NCBI RefSeq assembly: GCF_030695065.1
Contig: NZ_JAUYTR010000007.1
Coordinates: 1 to 64,000, forward strand
Origin: Sediminibacterium sp.
GTDB lineage: Bacteria > Bacteroidota > Bacteroidia > Chitinophagales > Chitinophagaceae
Direction: 5' to 3'
Length of the DNA stretch: 64,000 nucleotides
Positions 10,958 to 20,321 of the stretch are shown one piece after another (position 1 is the stretch's first letter; every line of letters begins with the position of its first letter). A program made the position numbers and the translations under genes. Below the pieces are notes generated by a model. That model ran no database searches, had not been told where the DNA came from, and was given only the letters and a program-made list of their open reading frames with translations.

Positions 10958-12093
10958 CTATACTTCAACGTGTATGTACATCTTATCGCGTACCATTATT
11001 TCAGCAATTATCTGATGATCCGGAAATTGAGTTTAAACTTTTTATTGGAGCAAACGTTCCAGATAGCAAAGTCAAAAATGCTTCGGACTTAAGTGGGATT
11101 AATTTCATTAAATTGAAATCTTTTTTTGTAAAGCTACGTGGACATTATTTTCCAATTCATACCAATCTTATAAAGGAACTTAAGCGGTATCAACCAGAAG
11201 TTATCATTTGTGAAGGTGAAAGTAATTTTTTCGGGTATCTACAAGCAATTATTTTTAAGATTCTATTCAAGAGGAATACCAAGTTAATTCATTGGTGTTT
11301 TATAGCTTTACCTGGTGAAGATGTATCCAAAAAGCAGATTATAGCTAGTGTTAAATCTTTTTTTCGAAATTTCTTCAGCGGGTTTCTTTTATATTCTTCT
11401 TATAGCAAAATGCGACTACTACAAATTGGTGGTGTACCAGAGGAGAAAATGTTTGTTGCTACAAATGTTGGTAATACTGAGAAACTAATCAAAGCTTATA
11501 GGGAGTGTAGTTTCTCGAAAAGTGAATCTCGACGTCAACTTGGATTATGTGATCAATTTACTATTTTATATCTCGGTACTTTAGATAGGAATAAGCGACC
11601 TGAATTGTTATTAGAATTACCTAGATCTTATGACTGCTTGCGTAAATATAATTTTGTAGTAGCAGGGGAAGGGCCCATGTTTTCTTATTTAGAAAGTGAA
11701 AAAAAAAGATGGGAACTAGACAATGTTTATTTAGTTGGAAAAATTACATCTGAAATATTTTCATACTTAAATGCTGCTGATGTTTTAATTATTCCTGGTA
11801 GGGGCGGTATTGTTATATCAGAAGCTTTAGCCTTTGGAGTGCCTGTAATAGTTCATCAAGCTGATGGCACTGAATATGATCTGATTAAACCAGGTGAGAC
11901 AGGAATAATATTGGGAAATGGAGCAATTGAAGATTTTAAAAATGCGATATTAAGTTTTTCGAATCTCCCTATTGAAAAACTAGAACAGATTAAAATTTTA
12001 TGTCACCAAACTGTGTTAAGTGAATTTAATTCTCAAAATATGGTTAATCAAATAAAAATTGCAGTGAATACTGTTCATTCAATCAAAATGTAA
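10948..12093 (+). CDS. glycosyltransferase family 4
   Basis: GT-B retaining glycosyltransferase of 381 residues. The C-terminal domain contains FTILYLGTLDRNKRPELLLE, a typical start of the GT4 donor-binding domain. The sequence PGRGGIVISEALAFGVPVIV matches the conserved EX7E neighbourhood (here GGIVISEALAFG). There is no signal peptide; it should act at the inner face of the membrane on a lipid-linked acceptor. It overlaps asnB by 10 nt and is followed after 4 nt by a methyltransferase gene, so it is in the same transcript. Donor and acceptor cannot be predicted. Confidence 0.87.
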   Translation: MRVAILQRVCTSYRVPLFQQLSDDPEIEFKLFIGANVPDSKVKNASDLSGINFIKLKSFFVKLRGHYFPIHTNLIKELKRYQPEVIICEGESNFFGYLQAIIFKILFKRNTKLIHWCFIALPGEDVSKKQIIASVKSFFRNFFSGFLLYSSYSKMRLLQIGGVPEEKMFVATNVGNTEKLIKAYRECSFSKSESRRQLGLCDQFTILYLGTLDRNKRPELLLELPRSYDCLRKYNFVVAGEGPMFSYLESEKKRWELDNVYLVGKITSEIFSYLNAADVLIIPGRGGIVISEALAFGVPVIVHQADGTEYDLIKPGETGIILGNGAIEDFKNAILSFSNLPIEKLEQIKILCHQTVLSEFNSQNMVNQIKIAVNTVHSIKM

Positions 12094-12097
12094 ATTT

Positions 12098-12922
12098 ATG
12101 GATAATATTGAAGAGTTTTTTTCTGGAAAGAAGTTGTATGGAGATGATTTTACTATTGACCAAATCAAAAGTTGGTATAGTGCAGAAGAGGAGGGCTATG
12201 CAGAATTGGTTAAAAAAAAGAGTAAGTCTTCGAAAGATGACTATAGATATATTTATAATTCTATGAATATTGTATTTGGATTTGGTTATATTGATAAGAA
12301 TAGAAGATTCTCAAATGCATTAGGTTTCGGGTCTGCTTTCGGGCACGAGTTTTTTCCAGTTATAGATCAAATTGATAAACTTACAATTATTGAGCCTTCA
12401 GAGTATTTAATTAGTAAGACGTTAGGTCACCTACAACCTAAATATGTAAAACCTGAAATAAGTGGTAAGCTATCATTCGAGGATAATAGCTTTGATTTTA
12501 TTACCTGTTTTAGCGCCTTGCATCATGTACCTAATGTTGGTTTTGTGTTAAGTGAGCTTACTCGTGTTCTAAAACCAGATGGTATAATGATAATCCGTGA
12601 ACCTATAAGAACAATGGGTGATTGGAGATATGTTCGTAATGGATTAACTAAAAATGAGCGAGGAATACCTTATCAATATTTTGATGCATTCTTTGATGAA
12701 AAAAAATTAGAGGTTATTAAAAAAACTTATTGCGATTCAAATTTCGCTTATCAGATAATATCTAAATTTTTGCCAATTAAACGCGATTCAATACTTTATC
12801 AAAAATTTGATAAAGTGATTTCTAAAATATTCTCATTTAATATACACTATCACGCAAATAATAGTTTCAAGAAACTTGCACCTGCAAGCGTTTTTTATGT
12901 ATTAAAAAAGGGATATAATTAG
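12098..12922 (+). CDS. class I SAM-dependent methyltransferase (Methyltransf_11-like)
   Basis: Protein of 274 residues. The SAM-binding region is recognisable as ALGFGSAFGHEFFP followed by LTIIEPS. Motif IV is FDFITCFSALHHVPN, and ELTRVLKPDGIMIIREP is the usual post-motif strand. It probably methylates a sugar hydroxyl or a lipid-linked glycan in the cytoplasm, since it lies between two glycosyltransferases with gaps of 4 and 7 nt. The substrate is unknown. The N-terminal 80 residues do not match a domain I recognise. Confidence 0.82.
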   Translation: MDNIEEFFSGKKLYGDDFTIDQIKSWYSAEEEGYAELVKKKSKSSKDDYRYIYNSMNIVFGFGYIDKNRRFSNALGFGSAFGHEFFPVIDQIDKLTIIEPSEYLISKTLGHLQPKYVKPEISGKLSFEDNSFDFITCFSALHHVPNVGFVLSELTRVLKPDGIMIIREPIRTMGDWRYVRNGLTKNERGIPYQYFDAFFDEKKLEVIKKTYCDSNFAYQIISKFLPIKRDSILYQKFDKVISKIFSFNIHYHANNSFKKLAPASVFYVLKKGYN

Positions 12923-12929
12923 TAATACA

Positions 12930-14021
12930 ATGAGAATACTATTTATAGCCCCGCTTCCACCTCCAATTAACGGTCAATCAATAGCGGCTCAGTTGCTCTT
13001 TGATAACCTAATAAAAAGAGTGGATGTCGATATAGTTAATATGAGTAAAACTAGCCACAAAGACGGACTGACTAGCTTTACAAGGGTATTAGAGGTGTTT
13101 AGATTTTTAATGAATGTAAACAAGTATAAAAATACAGCGGATGTTATTTATTTGCATATTTCAGAGTCTTTATTTGGTAACCTAAAAGACCTTCTGATTT
13201 ATTTTCTTTGTCGAAATAAATTAAACAAATTTTATATTCACTTACACGGCGGAAGTTTTGGTAATCAGATACTTAAAAAATATACATTCCTTGCGAGAGT
13301 AAATGCATACTTTTTGAAGAGAATAAATGGGGTAATTGTACTCGGTCCTAGCCATAGGTTTTATTTTGATAAATATTTGCATTCTAGTAAAATTCATAGT
13401 ATACCTAATTTTTACCTTCCTGAATTTCTAATCGAGGATGAAAAAATATCAAAAAAATTTGATTCCCTTAAAAAAATCAATTTTTTATTTTTAAGTAATA
13501 TGATTCCTAAGAAAGGGTATTTAAACCTTTTGAATGCGTTTATACTTCTTGATAAAAATTTAAAGGAACGAATACAAATTGATTTTGCTGGACATTTTAA
13601 TTCGGCAATAGAAGAAAATATTTTTCGCGAGAAAATCAAAGAGCTAAGCAATGTTTCATATCATGGAGTAGTTTCAGGTGTAGCAAAAATTAAATTATTA
13701 GCAAATGCCAATGTGTTTGTTTTGCCTACTTCATATAGTGAAGGACAGCCTATTTCAATTTTAGAAGCTTATGCCTCAGGTTGTGCTGTTATAGTAACAA
13801 TGTCGGGAGGAATTCCAGACATTTTTAAGCCAGGTATTAATGGCTTTGCATTGGCTAATGATACTCCAAATGAAATCGCTAAATCATTAAAATATTGTAT
13901 TGATAAAACTGATGAAGTTAAGGCAATGGCACTAACCAATCATTCTATCTCAAAGACTTTTTACTCAGCAGATCTTCATGTTAAAATGTTATTAGATTTA
14001 TTATTAAAAAAAGATAGATGA
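12930..14021 (+). CDS. glycosyltransferase family 4
   Basis: GT-B glycosyltransferase of 363 residues. It begins MRILFIAPLPPPINGQSIAA, a common start of GT4 enzymes with a Gly-rich acceptor loop. The donor-binding domain contains NFLFLSNMIPKKGY and the EX7E motif in SEGQPISILEAYASG. The stop overlaps the next gene by 4 nt (ATGA). It transfers one sugar of the repeat unit; the linkage cannot be read from sequence. Confidence 0.9.
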   Translation: MRILFIAPLPPPINGQSIAAQLLFDNLIKRVDVDIVNMSKTSHKDGLTSFTRVLEVFRFLMNVNKYKNTADVIYLHISESLFGNLKDLLIYFLCRNKLNKFYIHLHGGSFGNQILKKYTFLARVNAYFLKRINGVIVLGPSHRFYFDKYLHSSKIHSIPNFYLPEFLIEDEKISKKFDSLKKINFLFLSNMIPKKGYLNLLNAFILLDKNLKERIQIDFAGHFNSAIEENIFREKIKELSNVSYHGVVSGVAKIKLLANANVFVLPTSYSEGQPISILEAYASGCAVIVTMSGGIPDIFKPGINGFALANDTPNEIAKSLKYCIDKTDEVKAMALTNHSISKTFYSADLHVKMLLDLLLKKDR

Positions 14022-15151
14022 GAACTTATCAAATTTGTACAAACTGTGTAATGGATACATCAGATACGAGAATTGTTTTTGATGATAACGGTGTTTGTGA
14101 TCATTGCAACGATTTTAACAATAATATAAAACCTAATTGGCATACCGATGGACGCGGCAAAGCCGAATTAACTAGTATCATTGAAAAGATCAAAAAAGAA
14201 GGTAAAGGTAAAGACTTTGATTGTATCCTCGGTTTAAGTGGTGGTGTGGATAGTTCTTACATGTTGCATATTGCTGTTAAAGAGTTCGGATTACGACCAT
14301 TGGTATTCCATGTAGATGGAGGATGGAATTCTGAACTTGCGGTACACAATATTCAAATGTTAGTGGACAAACTTGGCTTAGATCTATATACTGAGGTGAT
14401 TAATTGGGAAGAAATGCGTGATTTCCAATTAGCGTTTTTTAAATCTGGGGTTCCTCATATTGATATACCCCAAGACCATGCTTTTGTGGCTACTCTTTAT
14501 AATTTTGCATATAAATATAACATTAAGTATATACTTAATGGTGGAAATATATCTACTGAGTGTGTCCGTAATCCAATGGAATATCTTTATTACGGTACTG
14601 ATATGACTCAGATTAAAGACATAATTAGTCAGTTTAGTACTGTTGAAATGAAAACATATCCGTTCAGTTCTATATTTCGACATAAGTTTTTCCTTCGTTA
14701 TATTAAAGGCTTAAAAGTAATTCGATCACTGAATTATATGCCATATATCAAAGCGGATGCATTGAAGTTGTTAGAGTCAGAATATGGCTGGAAACCTTAT
14801 CCACAAAAACATTTTGAATCGCGATTTACTAAATTTTATGAAGGTTTCTGGCTGCCTGAGCGTTTTGGTTTTGACACGAGACGTGTTCAGTATTCAAGCC
14901 TGATTCTAACGGGGCAAATGAGTAGAGAGGTTGCATTAGAGTTATTAACGAAAAAGGCGTATAATCCAGAAACTATTGAGGATGAATTTAATTATATAGC
15001 TACTAAAATTAGAATTACACCTGAAGAATTAAGGGGTTATTTCACTATGCCTAAGAAGTTTTATTGGGACTACAAGAATCAAGAGAAGGTATTTAATTTA
15101 GGAGCAAAAGTATTAAAGTTCATAGGTGCTGAAAAATCAATTAAAAGATGA
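14018..15151 (+). CDS. N-acetyl sugar amidotransferase (WbuX/WbpG family)
   Basis: ATP-dependent synthetase subunit of the system that turns an acetamido group of a sugar into an acetamidino group. The 377-residue protein has two N-terminal CxxC pairs (Cys7/Cys10 and Cys27/Cys30, probably zinc) and the PP-loop SGGVDSS at 74-80. Both are hallmarks of the WbuX/WbpG/PseA family. Ammonia is delivered by the HisH/HisF-like pair encoded immediately downstream, with a 4-nt overlap to HisH. The trio is known from the Pseudomonas aeruginosa and E. coli O-antigen loci (WbpG-HisH2-HisF2, WbuX-WbuY-WbuZ). Confidence 0.93.
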   Translation: MRTYQICTNCVMDTSDTRIVFDDNGVCDHCNDFNNNIKPNWHTDGRGKAELTSIIEKIKKEGKGKDFDCILGLSGGVDSSYMLHIAVKEFGLRPLVFHVDGGWNSELAVHNIQMLVDKLGLDLYTEVINWEEMRDFQLAFFKSGVPHIDIPQDHAFVATLYNFAYKYNIKYILNGGNISTECVRNPMEYLYYGTDMTQIKDIISQFSTVEMKTYPFSSIFRHKFFLRYIKGLKVIRSLNYMPYIKADALKLLESEYGWKPYPQKHFESRFTKFYEGFWLPERFGFDTRRVQYSSLILTGQMSREVALELLTKKAYNPETIEDEFNYIATKIRITPEELRGYFTMPKKFYWDYKNQEKVFNLGAKVLKFIGAEKSIKR

Positions 15152-15762
15152 TCTGTATTATTAACTATGGTTCAGGGAATGTAAGAGCGATTGGGAATAT
15201 TTATGATCGCTTGAAAATATCTTATAAGATTGTAACTAAGCCATTAGAGATATTACACGCAGATAGAATTATTCTTCCTGGTGTTGGTGCATTTGATGAG
15301 ACAATTGGGATGTTAAATAAATCTGGTTTTCGAGAAATGCTCGAACGAAAAGTAAGTCAAGAAAATGTGCCTGTTTTAGGTATATGTGTAGGCATGCAAA
15401 TTTTATCTGAAGGAAGTGAAGAAGGCTCTCTGGATGGTTTAGGTTGGATTAAAGGAAGAGTTCATAAGTTCGACAAAGAAATTATAAAGCATAAACCGAA
15501 AATTCCACATTTAGGTTGGAATTCCATTCGTTCAACTAAGACGTCTAAACTTCTAGAGGGTATTGATGAAATGCTAGGTTTCTATTTTATTCACAGTTAC
15601 TATTTTAAATGTGCAAATGAGCAAGATATTTTGACAACCACACATTATGGTGTTGACTTTTCTTCAGCTGTAAATCATGATAATATTTATGGCGTTCAAT
15701 TTCATCCTGAAAAAAGTCATCAAAACGGAATAACCTTACTTAAAAATTTTGCATCTCTTTAG
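15148..15762 (+). CDS. hisH: HisH-like glutaminase for sugar amidination (WbuY type)
   Basis: Class I glutamine amidotransferase of 204 residues. The triad is visible: Cys80 in GICVGMQ, and His186 and Glu188 in GVQFHPEKS. It is homologous to the glutaminase subunit of imidazole-glycerol-phosphate synthase. However, no other histidine genes are nearby, and its neighbours are a sugar amidotransferase and a HisF variant without the catalytic Asp11. It should therefore feed ammonia to the sugar-modifying complex rather than to histidine synthesis. ATGA overlap with the upstream gene and a 2-nt gap to the downstream gene indicate coupled production. Confidence 0.9.
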   Translation: MICIINYGSGNVRAIGNIYDRLKISYKIVTKPLEILHADRIILPGVGAFDETIGMLNKSGFREMLERKVSQENVPVLGICVGMQILSEGSEEGSLDGLGWIKGRVHKFDKEIIKHKPKIPHLGWNSIRSTKTSKLLEGIDEMLGFYFIHSYYFKCANEQDILTTTHYGVDFSSAVNHDNIYGVQFHPEKSHQNGITLLKNFASL

Positions 15763-15764
15763 CT

Positions 15765-16526
15765 ATGCTTCGATCAAGAATTATTCCCTGTTTGTTAGTG
15801 CATCAACGAGGGCTTGTAAAAACAGTTAAATTTAAGGATCCGAAATATGTTGGTGATCCTATTAATGCTGTTAAGATTTTTAATGAAAAAGAAGTAGATG
15901 AGTTAATAGTGCTTGATATTGATGCTACCGCTGAAAATAGAGGGCCTGATTTCGAACTTATTAAAAATTTAGCAACTGAGTGTAGAATGCCATTTTGTTA
16001 TGGTGGTGGTATTACAACAGTAGAGCAGGCTAAAACAATCATCAATCTCGGTGCTGAAAAATTAGCAATTAGTGCTGCTGCAGTTCGGAATTTTCCTTTA
16101 TTGAAAGAAATAGGCCATGCTGTTGGAATGCAAAGTGTAATAGTTGTTATTGATGTTAAGAAAAAAGCATTACTTGGAGGATATGATGTATATATAAGGA
16201 ATGGGAAAGAAAAAACCGATTTGAAGTTGAAACATTTTTTAGAAGATTTAAATAGAATTGGGGTTGGTGAAATTGTAATTAATTCAATTGATAGAGACGG
16301 GACAATGTCTGGATATGATTATGAATTGGCTGATATGGTTCGAACAATTACTGATATGCCTATTACCATACTGGGTGGTGCCCGAGATTTTGAAGACATT
16401 AAAAAGATGATCAAACAATATAAAGTTATTGGTGCTGCTGCGGGTAGTTTATTTGTTTTTAAAGGTAAATATCGTGCTGTATTAATTAGTTATCCTGATA
16501 AGCAAGAGAAGTTGAATATTATTTAA
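15765..16526 (+). CDS. hisF: HisF-like cyclase-fold partner for sugar amidination (WbuZ type)
   Basis: TIM-barrel protein of 253 residues homologous to HisF. The N-terminus reads RIIPCLLVHQ, so Leu11 stands where true HisF has catalytic Asp11 (PCLDV). The stretch GLVKTVKFKDPKYVGDPINA is characteristic of the WbuZ subgroup. The barrel still has phosphate-type loops such as GGGITT and SIDRDGT. It probably serves as the ammonia-channelling partner of the HisH-like protein in the acetamidino-sugar system. It follows hisH by 2 nt. Confidence 0.92.
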   Translation: MLRSRIIPCLLVHQRGLVKTVKFKDPKYVGDPINAVKIFNEKEVDELIVLDIDATAENRGPDFELIKNLATECRMPFCYGGGITTVEQAKTIINLGAEKLAISAAAVRNFPLLKEIGHAVGMQSVIVVIDVKKKALLGGYDVYIRNGKEKTDLKLKHFLEDLNRIGVGEIVINSIDRDGTMSGYDYELADMVRTITDMPITILGGARDFEDIKKMIKQYKVIGAAAGSLFVFKGKYRAVLISYPDKQEKLNII

Positions 16527-16552
16527 TTTAGGTAAAGGTAGATAGTTGTGTT

Positions 16553-18679
16553 ATGAAACAGATTATACAAAATCTAAAGAACGGTAAAACTATATTAGAG
16601 GATGTACCCGCACCTTTAGTGAAAAGTGGGCATGTTCTTATACAAACGCATAGGAGCTTAGTTAGTTTGGGTACAGAAAGAATGTTAGTTGAATTTGGCA
16701 AGAGTAGCTTGATAGCAAAGGCAAGGCAACAACCAGATAAAGTAAAGCAGGTCTTAGATAAAATTAAGACTGAAGGCTTATTGCCAACTTTAGAGGCTGT
16801 ATTCAACAAGTTAGATGAGCCGTTACCACTGGGTTATTGTAATTCAGGTGAAGTTATTGCTGTTGGGGAAGGTGTTACGGAGTTCTCGGTTGGCGATAGA
16901 GTTGCATCTAATGGGGCTCATGCTCAGTTTGTTTGTGTTCCTAAGAATTTAGTTGCAAAAATACCTGATGGAGTTTCTTATGAGGAAGCCTGTTTTACAG
17001 TAATTGGATCAATTGGATTACAAGGTGTTCGATTAGCGGTTCCAACTATTGGAGAAACATTTGTTGTAATTGGTTTGGGGCTTATAGGTCTTCTAACATC
17101 TCAATTATTATTAGCTAATGGATGCCGCGTAATAGGATTTGATTTTGATGAAAGTAAAATTGATTTAGCTAAAAAAAGTGGAGTTGAAGCATTTAATACT
17201 GGTATAATTGATCCAGTAAAAATAGTTGATCAAGTAACAGAAGGTATTGGCGCCGATGCTGTAATAATTACAGCATCAACAAAAAATAATGAAGTTATCA
17301 GTCAATCAGCGCGAATGAGCCGAAAGCGAGGTCGTATTATTCTAATTGGTGTGATTGGTCTCGATATACAGCGATCTGATTTTTATAAGAAAGAATTGAC
17401 TTTTCAAGTGTCTTGCTCTTATGGTCCTGGGCGATATGATGAAGAGTATGAATTTAAAGGCCATGATTACCCCCTTGCTTTTGTAAGATGGACTGAGAAA
17501 AGAAATTTTGAGACTGTTCTTCAAGCAATTTACAAGAAGCAAATAAATGTAACATCATTAATTACAGAAAGGATCTTGTTAGATGATTATTTAGATATTT
17601 ATAATAATTTAAAGGGGGGATCAATTGCTTCTATAATAGAATATCCGAATCCTTCTATTTCTGATTCAGCTAATAAGGTAACTACTTTAATAAATCGATC
17701 AATTAGCTCTGCTAGAGGTGTTGTTGGCGTAATTGGTGCTGGGAACTTTACGAAAATGACAATGATGCCAGCGCTCAAAGGAACTAAAGCGGCATTAAAA
17801 TACATAGCAAGTGCAGGTGGTTTAACAGCTAAATCGTTAGCGAATAAATATGGGTTCGAATTTAGCACAACCGATTATCAAACAATTCTTAATGACCCCC
17901 AAGTTGATCTTGTGCTCATTACTACAAGACATAATCAACATGCATCAATGGTAGTAAGTGCGCTTAAAGCCGGAAAACATGTTTTCGTCGAAAAGCCATT
18001 AGCAATAACTCAATTAGAACTTGATGAAATTATTTCTGTTTACAGCCAATTGCCCACACCATTATCTATAACGGTTGGATTTAATAGAAGGTTTTCTCCA
18101 TTTAGTCTAAAAGCTAAACAATTATTAGGTGTCAATACCCCCCCAATTAATATGATTGCGACGATGAATGCAGGGTATATTCCAGCTGATGTATGGGTGC
18201 ATGATATGAAGACTGGGGGGGGGAGAATTATCGGTGAAGCTTGCCATTTTATTGATTTAATGTCTTTTTTTTCAGGATCCTTTGTAAAGGAAGTATACAT
18301 GTCAGCTTTGGGTGTTAATCCAATGGAGAATACTGATAATGCAATTATTACTTTAAAGTTTGCCAATGGTTCACAGGGGGTAATTAACTATTTTGCAAAT
18401 GGCAATAAACGTTACCCAAAAGAACGTTTCGAGATATATTCTCAAGATAGAACATTAGTAATCGATAACTTCAGGGTTATGAAAGGGTATGGATTTAAAT
18501 CGTTTTCTTCAATGAGTAGTTCAATTGATAAAGGGCATAAAGAACAATTTGCATCTTTGTTTTGTCAGTTGGAGAAAGGTGGAGAGCCCTTAATTGATTT
18601 TACATCAATTATTAATACTACCCAAGCAAGTGTATCTGCTATTGAGAGTTTAAAGAGTGGACAACGTATTTCTATATAA
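16553..18679 (+). CDS. bi-domain oxidoreductase: zinc-type alcohol dehydrogenase plus Gfo/Idh/MocA
   Basis: Fusion protein of 708 residues. Residues 1 to about 365 form a medium-chain dehydrogenase with the NAD(P)-binding motif GLGLIG at 174-179. From about 388 a second Rossmann domain (GAGNF at 395-399) and the motif VEKPLA mark a Gfo/Idh/MocA oxidoreductase. The two active units may carry out successive redox steps on one sugar. This fusion often occurs in exopolysaccharide loci next to a heparinase II/III-type gene, and one is present here at 23422. The sugar substrate is unknown. The start ATG at 16553 lies 26 nt after hisF. Confidence 0.88.
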   Translation: MKQIIQNLKNGKTILEDVPAPLVKSGHVLIQTHRSLVSLGTERMLVEFGKSSLIAKARQQPDKVKQVLDKIKTEGLLPTLEAVFNKLDEPLPLGYCNSGEVIAVGEGVTEFSVGDRVASNGAHAQFVCVPKNLVAKIPDGVSYEEACFTVIGSIGLQGVRLAVPTIGETFVVIGLGLIGLLTSQLLLANGCRVIGFDFDESKIDLAKKSGVEAFNTGIIDPVKIVDQVTEGIGADAVIITASTKNNEVISQSARMSRKRGRIILIGVIGLDIQRSDFYKKELTFQVSCSYGPGRYDEEYEFKGHDYPLAFVRWTEKRNFETVLQAIYKKQINVTSLITERILLDDYLDIYNNLKGGSIASIIEYPNPSISDSANKVTTLINRSISSARGVVGVIGAGNFTKMTMMPALKGTKAALKYIASAGGLTAKSLANKYGFEFSTTDYQTILNDPQVDLVLITTRHNQHASMVVSALKAGKHVFVEKPLAITQLELDEIISVYSQLPTPLSITVGFNRRFSPFSLKAKQLLGVNTPPINMIATMNAGYIPADVWVHDMKTGGGRIIGEACHFIDLMSFFSGSFVKEVYMSALGVNPMENTDNAIITLKFANGSQGVINYFANGNKRYPKERFEIYSQDRTLVIDNFRVMKGYGFKSFSSMSSSIDKGHKEQFASLFCQLEKGGEPLIDFTSIINTTQASVSAIESLKSGQRISI

Positions 18680-18685
18680 TTTAAG

Positions 18686-19792
18686 ATGACTATGAAGATC
18701 ACGATTATCGCAGGTGCTAGACCTAATTTCATGAAGATTGCACCAATTATTGAAGCAATTAATACAGCACGCTCAAAAGGAAATAATATTAGCTATCGAC
18801 TGGTTCACACAGGACAGCATTATGATAAAAACATGAGTGATAGTTTTTTTGCTCAGTTAGGTATTCCCCAACCTGATGTAAACCTTGAAAGCGGGGGAGG
18901 TTCACAAGCAGAACAGACTGCCAATATTATGATCCGGTTTGAAAAAGAATTAATACAAAATCCTGCTGATTTGGTATTGGTAGTTGGTGATGTAACCTCA
19001 ACTATGGCATGTTCAATTGTGGCTAAAAAGCTTGTGACAAGAGTTGCTCATGTTGAGGCAGGAATTCGATCTGGCGATATTAGTATGCCCGAAGAAGTAA
19101 ATAGAGTTGTGACAGATGCTTTAGCTGATTATTTTTTTACAACTAGTGAAATTGCAAACGATAATCTTCAAAAATCTGGAATAGATAGTAAAAGAATCTT
19201 TTTCGTAGGTAATACTATGATTGATACTTTACTCAAGAATGAAAAAAGGTTCATTCCCCCGCTAATATGGGAAGAGGCTTCTCTAAAAATGAAAAATTAT
19301 TTTGTGTTAACCTTACATCGACCTGCAAATGTGGATGATGGGTTAAATCTGAAAGAGTTAATGAATGAAATCATTACTTCGGCTCAAGGCTTACCAATAA
19401 TTTTTCCTGTGCATCCCCGTACAGCGAAAAATTTAAAGGAAGTTGGAATTGCGGCAAGTAATCTATATTTGGTAGACCCATTATCATATCTTGAGTTTAA
19501 TTACTTAGTTAAAAATGCGAAGGCTGTGATTACTGATAGCGGAGGAATTACTGAAGAAACAACAGTAATGGGAGTGCCATGTATTACTTTGCGGGATAAT
19601 ACTGAGCGGCCAGAAACGGTTAGAATAGGGACAAATGAATTAATTGGGACAAACCCAAAGAATATACGACCAGCAATCGATCGAGTTTTTTTAGGGACTT
19701 GGAAAAAAGGGGGGATCCCAGAATTTTGGGATGGGAAAGCAGCTGAAAGAATCATTAGTAGTTTGATAACGTTGAAATCATCTATTCAATAA
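18686..19792 (+). CDS. wecB: UDP-N-acetylglucosamine 2-epimerase, non-hydrolysing
   Basis: Converts UDP-GlcNAc to UDP-ManNAc. The 368-residue length is usual. Conserved blocks are GARPNFMKIAPI at the start, TGQHYDKNMS, HVEAGIRSGD, and DSGGITEE followed by CITLRDNTERPET. All fit the WecB/MnaA family and exclude the hydrolysing NeuC form only by the overall pattern. An alternative start is the ATG two codons downstream (18692). With the dehydrogenase at 1701 it could supply ManNAc-type or uronic derivatives. The gene is 6 nt after the bi-domain oxidoreductase. Confidence 0.95.
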   Translation: MTMKITIIAGARPNFMKIAPIIEAINTARSKGNNISYRLVHTGQHYDKNMSDSFFAQLGIPQPDVNLESGGGSQAEQTANIMIRFEKELIQNPADLVLVVGDVTSTMACSIVAKKLVTRVAHVEAGIRSGDISMPEEVNRVVTDALADYFFTTSEIANDNLQKSGIDSKRIFFVGNTMIDTLLKNEKRFIPPLIWEEASLKMKNYFVLTLHRPANVDDGLNLKELMNEIITSAQGLPIIFPVHPRTAKNLKEVGIAASNLYLVDPLSYLEFNYLVKNAKAVITDSGGITEETTVMGVPCITLRDNTERPETVRIGTNELIGTNPKNIRPAIDRVFLGTWKKGGIPEFWDGKAAERIISSLITLKSSIQ

Positions 19793-19797
19793 AATTT

Positions 19798-19947
19798 ATG
19801 CAAACATTAAAAGATATTTTCATGTTCCTTAAACAGAGAAAGAAACTCTGGTTATCACCTGTAATATTAGCTTTATTACTTATTGCTATTTTAGTTGTGC
19901 TTGGAGCAGGTAGTGCTTTCGCACCTTTTGTTTATACATTATTTTAA
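19798..19947 (+). CDS. small membrane protein, DUF5989 (SxtK-like)
   Basis: A 49-residue protein in the gap between wecB and the next gene. It has a basic N-terminus (FLKQRKKLW), one long hydrophobic helix (about residues 20-40) and a Gly/Ala-rich turn (LGAGSAFAPF) near the end. Length and pattern fit DUF5989, whose best-known member is SxtK of the cyanobacterial saxitoxin cluster. In that setting it accompanies SxtJ and the carbamoyltransferase SxtI, and the same companions follow here. Function is not established; a single-span accessory subunit of a membrane complex is an inference. Confidence 0.82.
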   Translation: MQTLKDIFMFLKQRKKLWLSPVILALLLIAILVVLGAGSAFAPFVYTLF

Positions 19948-19955
19948 ACTTGCCT

Positions 19956-20321
19956 ATGAAACAAAGTGAGGAAAGATATAAGACAATACTAATAATTACA
20001 TTGGGGGTTTTGATTTGGTATTTTTTAGAACCTCGACAGTCTCTATTAATTCTTATACTAGTTCTAGTAGCTTTATCTTCTATTTCAAGTTTGTTTTGTC
20101 TATGGATTCATATTGGATGGATGAAACTAGCTGAGATACTTGGCTATATAATGCCTAATATTTTATTGACAATTATATACTTTGTTCTTTTATACCCTAT
20201 GGCAAAATTAGCAAAGATATTCAGAAGCGAAGATCCTCTTCAATTAAAAAATTTTCGATCAACTACTTTTATAGTGCGTAATAAAATATATATGAAAGAT
20301 GATCTTATAAATCCTTGGTAA
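19956..20321 (+). CDS. SxtJ-like membrane protein
   Basis: Protein of 121 residues with three to four hydrophobic helices and a hydrophilic C-terminal tail (FRSEDPLQLKNFRSTTF). It resembles the SxtJ family, known from saxitoxin clusters and from bacterial polysaccharide loci, always near a carbamoyltransferase. An in-frame TTG at 19950 would add two residues; ATG at 19956 is preferred. The stop overlaps the following ATG by one base (TAATG). The molecular role of SxtJ is not known. Confidence 0.82.
   Translation: MKQSEERYKTILIITLGVLIWYFLEPRQSLLILILVLVALSSISSLFCLWIHIGWMKLAEILGYIMPNILLTIIYFVLLYPMAKLAKIFRSEDPLQLKNFRSTTFIVRNKIYMKDDLINPW

Noticed and set aside
15148..16526. Histidine biosynthesis genes
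   Set aside because: HisF lacks Asp11, no other his genes are near, and both genes are linked to a sugar amidotransferase.
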